Shown piece by piece: positions 1 to 5,560 of a stretch of DNA of 7,611 bases. Source of the DNA: an uncultured Ilumatobacter sp. (GTDB lineage Bacteria > Actinomycetota > Acidimicrobiia > Acidimicrobiales > Ilumatobacteraceae); assembly GCA_938049325.1 (NCBI GenBank), contig CALICC010000138.1, positions 1 through 7,611 on the forward strand. The letters run 5' to 3'. Position numbers and translations under genes: made by a program. Position 1 is the first letter of the stretch. Every line of letters begins with the position of its first letter. The notes below the pieces were generated by a model. It had not been told where the DNA came from, searched no databases, and saw only the letters and a program-made list of their open reading frames with translations.

Positions 1-1
1 C

Positions 2-1486
2 GTTCGCGTGCAAGGACAAACCATCGTCGTCGACCTGCCAGGCGTGAAAGACACGCAGGAAGCGCTCGATCGTGTCGACGTGTCGGGCATCGTCGAGCTA
101 CGACCCGTCATCAACTCCTTCGAGTGCAACGCTGCTGGCCAGCCCGGTCTGCCGACGGATGGTGTGTCGGTCGATCCGACGGCTCCGCCGGTCACGCTGG
201 GTGTGTTCGCGCCCGAAGAACCCGTCGAACTTCCCGAGGAGCTGGACGACGTCGATCCGCTGGAACCGCCGGCCGAGGGCATCGTCCGGAACCGTCGGGC
301 GCCCGTCGATACGGCTCCTGCTGACACCACGCCCGGTGACACTGCTCCAGCTGACACCACGCCTGGTGACACTGCTCCGGTGGAGACCGCTCCTGTCGAT
401 ACCGAGCCGGTTGACAGCGTGCCGGTTGACAGCGTGCCGGTCGAGACAGCGCCGGTCGGTACAGAGCCCGTCGACATTCCGGTCGACGACCTTCCGGTGA
501 TTCCGGACGTGCCGACCACGCCGGGCAACGAGATCCTGCCGACCCGTGACGGACGGGCGCTGTGTGTCGGGCCGCCGCAGGGAACCGGCGAGGTCTTCGA
601 GCGCCAGAGCGCAACCGTCACGGCCGACCTCGGCTTCGGCGTGGCCGTCGGTCTTCGCGGCGGGGAGGGTGAAGCAACGTGGAATGCGCTCGCCAACCAG
701 TGTTTCAACGGCACGCCGACCTGCCCGCGGATCAACCAAGGGTCGAACGGTCAGATCGCGATCGTGCTCGACAGCGTCATTCAGTCAGCGCCGTCGGTCA
801 ACCAGACCAACTTCTCGGGCAGTGTGGCCATCACGGGGCAGTTCTCCCAGGGCGAAGCCGAAGACCTTGCGAACATCCTCAACCGTGGTGCATTCCCGGT
901 CGAGATGGAAGCTCAGGAGGCACGCACCGTTTCGGCGTCTGCCGGTGGTGATTCGCTGCGCGCCGCGATCATTGCGGGCCTGATCGGTGTGGCGCTCGTG
1001 CTGACGTTCTTGCTTGCGTACTACCGCTGGCTCGCACTGGTGATCCTCACGGGTCTCACGATCTGGGGGCTCACGGTCTTCAGTGCCGCGTCGTTCGTCT
1101 CAGGGGCGACCAACTACTCGCTGAGTTTGGCGGGTGTCACCGGCATCATCGTCGCCGTGGGTGTCACCGTCGACAGTTACGTGGTGTTCTTCGAGCGCAT
1201 GAAGGACGAGATCCGCAACGGACGAACCCTCAAGAACGCCGCGCCGCGCAGCTTCAAGATGACGTGGCGCACGATTTGGTCTGCTGACCTCGTTTCGGTG
1301 ATCGGAGCAGCAATCTTGTTCTGGTTGAGCGTCGGGTCGGTGCGTGGTTTCGCGTTGTTCCTCGGCATCACGACACTGTGCGACTTGTTCGTGTGCTTCT
1401 TCTTCACGCGCCCCGCCGTGCTCCTGCTGGCTCGCAGCAAGTTCATGGCAGGCAGACGAGCTTTCGGCCTGGAGGTCGCGTCATGA
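2..1486 (+). CDS. secD: Protein translocase subunit SecD (5' partial)
   Basis: SecD is the membrane partner of SecF; the pair uses the proton-motive force to help pull exported proteins through SecYEG. The frame is open at the window edge, so TM1 and the start of the P1 domain are missing; the GTG at 8 is an internal Val codon. The 494 residues seen begin with P1 sequence (QTIVVDLPGVKDT, residues 4-16). A low-complexity insert with 12 pentapeptide repeats follows (residues 100-159), then the rest of P1 including IAIVLDSVIQSAPSV. The membrane half starts near residue 319, with LLAYYRWLALVIL, the TM4 motif VDSYVVFFER (Asp391, the conserved membrane Asp of the family) and VRGFALFLGITT. VDSYVVFFER is the actinobacterial variant of DANVLIFER, not a defect. 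Four cysteines (42, 188, 234, 241) lie in the extracytoplasmic part. It ends 49 nt before secF. Identification is firm. Confidence 0.97.
   Translation, partial: VRVQGQTIVVDLPGVKDTQEALDRVDVSGIVELRPVINSFECNAAGQPGLPTDGVSVDPTAPPVTLGVFAPEEPVELPEELDDVDPLEPPAEGIVRNRRAPVDTAPADTTPGDTAPADTTPGDTAPVETAPVDTEPVDSVPVDSVPVETAPVGTEPVDIPVDDLPVIPDVPTTPGNEILPTRDGRALCVGPPQGTGEVFERQSATVTADLGFGVAVGLRGGEGEATWNALANQCFNGTPTCPRINQGSNGQIAIVLDSVIQSAPSVNQTNFSGSVAITGQFSQGEAEDLANILNRGAFPVEMEAQEARTVSASAGGDSLRAAIIAGLIGVALVLTFLLAYYRWLALVILTGLTIWGLTVFSAASFVSGATNYSLSLAGVTGIIVAVGVTVDSYVVFFERMKDEIRNGRTLKNAAPRSFKMTWRTIWSADLVSVIGAAILFWLSVGSVRGFALFLGITTLCDLFVCFFFTRPAVLLLARSKFMAGRRAFGLEVAS
299..478 (+). repeat. 12-unit pentapeptide-coding repeat in secD
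   Basis: Twelve consecutive 15-bp units encode pentads of the form x-P-[VAG]-[DEG]-[TSI]: APVDT, APADT, TPGDT, APADT, TPGDT, APVET, APVDT, EPVDS, VPVDS, VPVET, APVGT, EPVDI. Proline is invariant at position 2. At the DNA level two recent-looking duplications stand out: a 30-bp pair (314-343 and 344-373, two mismatches) and an exact 15-bp pair (406-420 and 421-435). The unit length keeps frame. The encoded stretch is acidic, Pro/Thr-rich and predicted extracytoplasmic, so it is probably an extended linker rather than a folded domain. More degenerate Pro-rich sequence flanks it (codons from about 155 and up to about 530). Confidence 0.92.
1471..1475 (+). promoter_or_regulatory. Shine-Dalgarno sequence GGAGG inside the secD 3' end
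   Basis: GGAGG lies 7 nt before the ATG at 1483, ideal spacing for that codon. It is 60 nt upstream of the secF ATG at 1536, too far to serve it directly. It therefore points to initiation at 1483 and supports the mini-ORF 1483-1539. It could also be a chance product of the secD codons CTG GAG GTC. Confidence 0.45.
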
Positions 1487-1539
1487 TTCAGTACCGGCGT
1501 GCCACGACGATGGCCCATGATTGGACGGTCGCGTCATGA
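1474..1539. repeat. 13-bp direct repeat GGTCGCGTCATGA flanking the secD-secF gap
   Basis: GGTCGCGTCATGA occurs exactly at 1474-1486 and again at 1527-1539, 53 nt apart. The first copy carries the secD stop, the second carries the secF start. Both copies end in ATGA. Both also read Val-Ala-Ser-stop, the first in the secD frame and the second in the mini-ORF frame. Collapsing one copy with the intervening 40 nt would leave secD and secF overlapping by ATGA behind the GGAGG at 1471. The repeat is seen directly; an insertion or duplication origin is inference. Confidence 0.7.
1483..1539 (+). CDS. Putative 18-aa coupling peptide between secD and secF
   Basis: An ATG overlaps the secD stop (ATGA, 1483-1486), follows GGAGG by 7 nt and opens an 18-codon ORF, MIQYRRATTMAHDWTVAS. 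Its TGA stop (1537-1539) overlaps the secF ATG (1536-1538), again as ATGA. Such a reading frame could carry ribosomes from secD to secF by stop-restart, giving coupled synthesis of two subunits that form one complex. The peptide has no recognisable family, signal or membrane segment. It may be a non-functional spacer whose translation alone matters, or an accident of a 53-nt duplication. Nothing here shows the peptide is made. Confidence 0.35.
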   Translation: MIQYRRATTMAHDWTVAS

Positions 1540-2690
1540 GTCGGCCTGATCACATCGCACCCACCGGTCCCGGCCGTTTGTACCGCGGTCAGACCGCCGT
1601 CGACTTCTACGGGCGACGCAAGATCGGCCTCGCCATTGCCGTCCTGATCGTCGTGGTGACATTCGGGTCGCTTTTCACTCAGGGGCTCAACCTCGGGCTC
1701 GACTTCGAGGGTGGTCAAGCTTGGGACGTGCCGGCGTCGGAGACGTTTGGCGTGGATGAGGCCGAACAGGTCTTGGTCGACAACGGCGTGTCGGTCACCG
1801 GTTCGAAGGTTCAGGAACGGTCGTCGGACTCGAACTCGCTCGTCACGGTGCAGATCGAAGAGGTGCCCGAGGCCACGGCCGACCAGCTAACCCAGGCATT
1901 CGCCACCGCGTCGGGCAGTTCTGTCGACGACGTCAGCTTCTCGTTCACCAGTTCGTCGTGGGGCAGCGACATCACCGAGAAGGCGGTGCGCGCACTCATC
2001 ATCTTCTTGCTCATCGTCGCGGTGTTCATCTCGATCCGCTTCGAGTGGCGCATGGCCGTAGCAGCGCTCGCTGCGATGGCGCACGATGTGTTGTTCGCGG
2101 TGGGTATCTACACCGTGTTCCAGTTCGAGGTCACCCCGGCGACGGTCATCGCATTCCTGACGATTCTCGGTTACTCGCTGTACGACACGATCGTGGTGTT
2201 CGACCGGGTGCAGGAGAACGAGGGCAAGTACGCCAGCGTTCGGATGCCGTACGCCGACGTCGTGAACATTTCGATGAACCAGGTGCTGATGCGGTCGATC
2301 AATACGAGCATCTCGTCGATTCTCCCGGTCACATCGCTACTGCTGATCGGTTCGGGATTGCTCGGCGCTACCACATTGCGCGAGTTCGCGCTGGCCTTGC
2401 TCGTCGGCATGATCGCGGGCGTCTACTCGTCGATCTTCGTCGCCTCGCCGTTGCTCGCGACGCTGCGGGCCAACGTCGGTCGGTCGTCGCGACGCGAGCG
2501 CCTGCTCGGCGAAGAGCTTCGAGCGGCTGTTGTCGGTGCCGGTGTGAGTGGTCGAGTCATCGACAGCGCGGTCACTGACGAGGGCGCCGACGCCGACGAA
2601 GCCGATCTGGTGAAGACGGCGGCGGTGCATCAGCCTGCGGAGCGCATCCTGAGCCATCCTCCTCGTCCGCGCAAGAAGAAGCGTCGCTGA
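1536..2690 (+). CDS. secF: Protein translocase subunit SecF
   Basis: SecF is the second membrane subunit of the SecDF export-enhancing complex. The 384-aa product has a cytoplasmic N-terminus, TM1 (about 29-48), the family signature NLGLDFEGGQAW (52-63), an extracytoplasmic P4 region (about 64-143), and five more membrane segments between about 150 and 310. Family motifs in the membrane half include MAHDVLFAVG (181-190), GYSLYDTIVVFDRVQENEG (212-230) and SMNQVLMRSINTSIS (246-260). The tail is cytoplasmic, first acidic (DEGADADEAD, 348-357), then strongly basic, ending RPRKKKRR. The ATG at 1536 is chosen because it overlaps the mini-ORF stop. The only in-frame alternative is a TTG at 1521, right after an in-frame TGA at 1518-1520. 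The upstream Shine-Dalgarno match is weak (GGA, about 10 nt away), so translational coupling from upstream is likely. Its size fits the family. Confidence 0.97.
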   Translation: MSRPDHIAPTGPGRLYRGQTAVDFYGRRKIGLAIAVLIVVVTFGSLFTQGLNLGLDFEGGQAWDVPASETFGVDEAEQVLVDNGVSVTGSKVQERSSDSNSLVTVQIEEVPEATADQLTQAFATASGSSVDDVSFSFTSSSWGSDITEKAVRALIIFLLIVAVFISIRFEWRMAVAALAAMAHDVLFAVGIYTVFQFEVTPATVIAFLTILGYSLYDTIVVFDRVQENEGKYASVRMPYADVVNISMNQVLMRSINTSISSILPVTSLLLIGSGLLGATTLREFALALLVGMIAGVYSSIFVASPLLATLRANVGRSSRRERLLGEELRAAVVGAGVSGRVIDSAVTDEGADADEADLVKTAAVHQPAERILSHPPRPRKKKRR

Positions 2691-2702
2691 CACCGACGGC
2701 TG

Positions 2703-2708
2703 TATCCT
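2703..2708 (+). promoter_or_regulatory. Candidate -10 box for a leaderless apt transcript
   Basis: TATCCT matches the TANNNT form of a -10 hexamer and ends 6 nt before the apt ATG at 2715. That is the spacing expected if transcription starts on the start codon itself, as in many actinobacterial leaderless mRNAs. No convincing -35 lies 16-18 nt upstream. The only other purine-rich start signal is GAGG touching the ATG, too close to act as a Shine-Dalgarno site. A weak call on a short motif. Confidence 0.3.
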
Positions 2709-2714
2709 CCGAGG

Positions 2715-3245
2715 ATGGAAGCCGACTACGAGCCGCTTCGGTCGCTCATCAGAGACATCGCTGACTACCCGACACCCGGTGTCACATTTCGCGACATCAC
2801 GCCGCTCCTCGGCGACGCGACGGCGTTCGCTGCATCGGTCCACGGTTTGGTCGGGGAGTTCTCCGGCATCGAGGTCGATCGTGTCGTCGGAGTGGAGTCG
2901 AGAGGATTCATCTTCGGCGCTGCCGTTGCCGTGGCGATGAATGCCAGCTTCGTCCCGGTCCGCAAGGCGGGCAAGCTGCCGTGGGCAGTCGTACGAGAGG
3001 AATACGAGCTCGAGTACGGCACCGACAAGCTCGAGATCCATCGCGACGCGATCCATCCGGGCGAACGCATTCTGGTGATCGACGACGTGCTGGCCACCGG
3101 TGGCACCGCTGCAGCGACTGCGGTCCTGGTGGAAACACTCGGCGGAGAGATCGCCGGTCTCGGATTCCTGCTCGAACTCGACGACTTGGGTGGGCGCGCC
3201 AAGTTGGGCGACAGAACGGTCCGCTCGCTGCTCCACTACGGCTGA
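2715..3245 (+). CDS. apt: Adenine phosphoribosyltransferase
   Basis: Apt is a cytoplasmic salvage enzyme that converts adenine and PRPP to AMP and pyrophosphate. The 176-aa product has normal family length and is a single type I phosphoribosyltransferase domain. Visible motifs are the N-terminal hood segment PTPGVTFRDITPLL (19-32), VGVESRGFIFG (58-68), RKAGKLPW (83-90), the flexible-loop segment REEYELEYGTDKLEIH (94-109) and the PRPP-binding motif VIDDVLATGGTAAA (121-134) with its paired acidic residues Asp123-Asp124. These distinguish it from hypoxanthine/guanine and orotate enzymes. The ATG at 2715 gives the canonical N-terminus. It lies 24 nt after secF and 6 nt before rel. (p)ppGpp made by Rel is known to restrain purine metabolism in many bacteria; the adjacency fits that but does not prove a regulatory link. 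Confidence 0.97.
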   Translation: MEADYEPLRSLIRDIADYPTPGVTFRDITPLLGDATAFAASVHGLVGEFSGIEVDRVVGVESRGFIFGAAVAVAMNASFVPVRKAGKLPWAVVREEYELEYGTDKLEIHRDAIHPGERILVIDDVLATGGTAAATAVLVETLGGEIAGLGFLLELDDLGGRAKLGDRTVRSLLHYG

Positions 3246-3251
3246 CCCGAC

Positions 3252-5507
3252 ATGGCGACTGTCGATCGAGTCCTCCCGTGGCGACGACATCAGTCGTCGC
3301 ACGCTGCGTCGACCGCGACGGGTGAGATCGCGCCGCTGTTGACGACGTACCGACGTCGTCACCCCAAGGCTTCGATCAGCGACATCAACAGGGCCTACCG
3401 CGTGGCTTCCGATGCCCACCGTTCGCAGATGCGTCGGAGCGGTGAGAGTTACATCAATCATCCGCTGGCCGTGGCCCAGATCGTGGCCGACATCGGCTTG
3501 GATGAGATCTCGGTTGCCGCAGCCCTGCTCCACGATGCGGTCGAAGACACCGAGATCACCCTCATCGACGTCGAGCGCGACTTCGGGCCGGAGGTTGCGG
3601 CGATCGTCGACGGTGTCACCAAACTCGAACGCGTCAGGTTCGACAGCCGCGAGGAGCAGCAGGCCGCGACGATGCGCAAGATGCTCGTTGCGATGGCGAA
3701 GGACCTCCGAGTTCTGGTCATCAAGCTGGCCGACCGACTGCACAACATGCGCACGATCGCAGCGATGCCGATCGAGAAACAGCAGCGCATCGCACAAGAG
3801 ACGCTCGACATCTACGCGCCTCTCGCGCACCGCCTCGGGATGCAGGAGATTCGCCAGCAGCTCGAAGACCTGTCGTTTGCCTCGCTGCACCCCAAGCGCT
3901 TTGCCGAGCTCGATCATCTCGTGCGCGTCCGTACCCCAGAACGCGATGTGTACTTGGCCAAGACGGTTGCCGAAATTCGGACGCGGCTCAGTGAGCTGAA
4001 TATCGACGCCGATGTCACCGGCCGAGGCAAGCACCTCTGGAGCATCTACGAGAAGATGGTCGTCAAAGGGCTGGAGTTCGACGACATTTTCGACCTGGTC
4101 GCGGTGCGTGTCGTCGTTCCGTCGATGAAGGACTGCTACGCGGCGCTCGGCTGCATCCATGGTCGCTGGCGGCCCGTGGTCGGTCGGTTCAAGGACTACA
4201 TCGCGATGCCGAAGTTCAATCTCTATCAGAGCTTGCACACGACGGTCGTCGGGCCGTCGGGCAAGCCGATCGAGGTCCAGATTCGCACCACCGAGATGCA
4301 TCAACGCGCGGAGTGGGGTGTTGCTGCGCACTGGGCATACAAAGACCGATCGGGTGACCGCGCCAGTGAGGCCGACTGGTTGAACCGGATCATCGACTGG
4401 CAAGAAGACGTGTCGGATCCGGCTCAGTTCATGCAGAGCCTGAAGACAGACCTCGAACAAGACGAGGTCTACGTGTTCACCCCGAAGGGGCGAGTGGTCA
4501 ACTTGCCGGTCGGTGCCACCTGCGTCGACTTTGCCTATGCGGTGCACACCGAGGTCGGTCACGCAACGATCGGCGCCAAGGTCAACGGCCGGCTCGTCGG
4601 GCTCGATCACGTTGTGCAGAGCGGCGATTCGTGCGAGATCTTCACGTCGAAGGTCGAGTCGGCCGGCCCGAGTCAGGACTGGCTCGGCTTCGTCGCCTCG
4701 CCTCGGGCGCGCAACAAGATCAAGCAGTGGTTCAGTCGCGAGCGTCGCCTCGACATGGTCGAAGCAGGACGTGACGAACTCACCGACGAGTTCCGCCGTG
4801 AAGGGCTGGCGGTCCAGCAGGTGTGGAAGTCGAGCCAGCTCGAGCACGTGATTGCCGAGATGAGTTACATCGAGCTCGACGCGCTACTGGCGGCGATCGG
4901 CGAACATCGAGTCTCGGGCCGCAGCGTCGCACAGCGTGTTGCGCGTGGCTACCGCTCGGGCGAGGAAGAAGTACAACTTCCCGCAACGGTCGACATGCCG
5001 CGTCGCGAACGGCGCCCTGGCCACCGCCAGGAAGTCGGCATTCACGTCGAAGGTCTCGACGACATGTTGGTGCGCGTCGCGATGTGCTGCACGCCGCTGC
5101 CCGGTGACGACATCATCGGATTCGTCACCCGCGGACGAGGGGTGAGTGTGCACCGGGCTGACTGCGCCAACGCCGTCTCGTTGAACGAGCAGCAAGCCAC
5201 TCGGATGATCGAGGTCGAGTGGGATGGCGAGAACCAGTTCAACAACACGTTCACTGCCGGCATCGAAGTCGTGGCACTCGACCGATCGAAGCTGCTGGCA
5301 GACGTCGCCACGGCGCTCGTTGACCAAGGTGTGAACATCGTGTCGTGTGAAACCGTCACCGGCGCCGATCGCGAGGCCAAGATGTGGTTCGAGTTCGAGC
5401 TGGCCAACGGTGCTCACCTCGACTCGGTCATCGGCATGATCAAGCGCATCGAAGGTGTGTACGACGCCTATCGCACAATCCCCGGCGCGCCAGCCTCGGC
5501 GAGCTGA
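3252..5507 (+). CDS. rel: Bifunctional (p)ppGpp synthetase/hydrolase Rel (RelA/SpoT family)
   Basis: Rel makes (p)ppGpp from ATP and GDP/GTP when ribosomes stall with uncharged tRNA, and degrades it otherwise. The 751-aa product has the full long-RSH layout. The HD hydrolase domain has AHRSQMRRSGESYINHP (55-71), HDAVEDT (94-100) and LADRLHNMRTI (159-169). The synthetase domain has GRGKHLWSIYEKM (257-269), FDDIFDLVAVRVVV (276-289) and RFKDYIAMPKFNLYQSLHTT (312-331). The TGS domain is at about 404-467 (VYVFTPKGRVVNLPVGAT). A helical region follows, then a conserved-cysteine (zinc-finger-like) domain with Cys612, Cys613, His634 and Cys638, and a C-terminal ACT domain (about 667-740). RFKD (312-315) is the RXKD motif of bifunctional Rel/SpoT enzymes; synthetase-only RelA has EXDD. 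The hydrolase residues are also intact, so both activities are expected. There is no Shine-Dalgarno site before the ATG, and the 6-nt gap suggests coupling to apt. Confidence 0.98.
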   Translation: MATVDRVLPWRRHQSSHAASTATGEIAPLLTTYRRRHPKASISDINRAYRVASDAHRSQMRRSGESYINHPLAVAQIVADIGLDEISVAAALLHDAVEDTEITLIDVERDFGPEVAAIVDGVTKLERVRFDSREEQQAATMRKMLVAMAKDLRVLVIKLADRLHNMRTIAAMPIEKQQRIAQETLDIYAPLAHRLGMQEIRQQLEDLSFASLHPKRFAELDHLVRVRTPERDVYLAKTVAEIRTRLSELNIDADVTGRGKHLWSIYEKMVVKGLEFDDIFDLVAVRVVVPSMKDCYAALGCIHGRWRPVVGRFKDYIAMPKFNLYQSLHTTVVGPSGKPIEVQIRTTEMHQRAEWGVAAHWAYKDRSGDRASEADWLNRIIDWQEDVSDPAQFMQSLKTDLEQDEVYVFTPKGRVVNLPVGATCVDFAYAVHTEVGHATIGAKVNGRLVGLDHVVQSGDSCEIFTSKVESAGPSQDWLGFVASPRARNKIKQWFSRERRLDMVEAGRDELTDEFRREGLAVQQVWKSSQLEHVIAEMSYIELDALLAAIGEHRVSGRSVAQRVARGYRSGEEEVQLPATVDMPRRERRPGHRQEVGIHVEGLDDMLVRVAMCCTPLPGDDIIGFVTRGRGVSVHRADCANAVSLNEQQATRMIEVEWDGENQFNNTFTAGIEVVALDRSKLLADVATALVDQGVNIVSCETVTGADREAKMWFEFELANGAHLDSVIGMIKRIEGVYDAYRTIPGAPASAS

Positions 5508-5523
5508 CCAGCCGAAACCGTCG

Positions 5524-5552
5524 CCGACATGCGGCCGCGGCGTCGATAGCCT
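5524..5552 (+). promoter_or_regulatory. Candidate hisS promoter in the rel-hisS gap
   Basis: CCGACA (5524-5529, matching GACA of TTGACA) is followed after a 17-nt spacer by TAGCCT (5547-5552, TANNNT type). The hexamer ends 8 nt before the hisS GTG at 5561, so transcription would begin at or next to the start codon, giving a leaderless or near-leaderless mRNA. No Shine-Dalgarno sequence precedes the GTG (TTGCGAGCC), which fits. The hexamers are imperfect, so this is a moderate prediction; read-through from rel may also feed hisS. Confidence 0.4.
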
Positions 5553-5560
5553 TGCGAGCC

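Noticed and set aside
314..373. 30-bp tandem copies as a possible CRISPR or mobile-element signature
   Set aside because: The copies abut with no spacers, are in frame within secD and encode the pentads; they are a coding tandem repeat.
98..739. A 213-codon minus-strand frame across the secD repeat, with repeated HRHAVNRHAVNR-like sequence
   Set aside because: Its repetitiveness comes from the pentad repeat read backwards; the sense frame carries the SecD homology.
1521..1535. TTG at 1521 as the secF start
   Set aside because: It adds only MDGRV, has no ribosome binding site, and the ATG at 1536 has the ATGA overlap expected of a coupled gene.
3248..3264. CGACA/TGTCG inverted repeat around the rel start codon as a regulatory hairpin
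   Set aside because: A 5-bp stem with a 7-nt loop is common by chance in such sequence, and nothing else supports a role.
2337..4847. An 836-codon open frame on the minus strand across secF, apt and rel
   Set aside because: It is antisense to three clearly conserved genes. Its translation is rich in Arg, Asp, His and Val without recognisable motifs. High-GC coding DNA commonly leaves such open antisense frames.
5518..5545. GC-rich inverted repeat (CGCCG...CGGCG) after rel as a terminator
   Set aside because: It has only a 5-bp perfect stem with an 11-nt loop and no T-run. It also overlaps the candidate promoter, so termination is not supported.
5384..5560. Upstream extension of the hisS frame into the rel 3' end
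   Set aside because: It would overlap rel by over 120 nt and add about 59 non-homologous Arg/Ala-rich residues. The GTG at 5561 gives the typical HisRS N-terminus.
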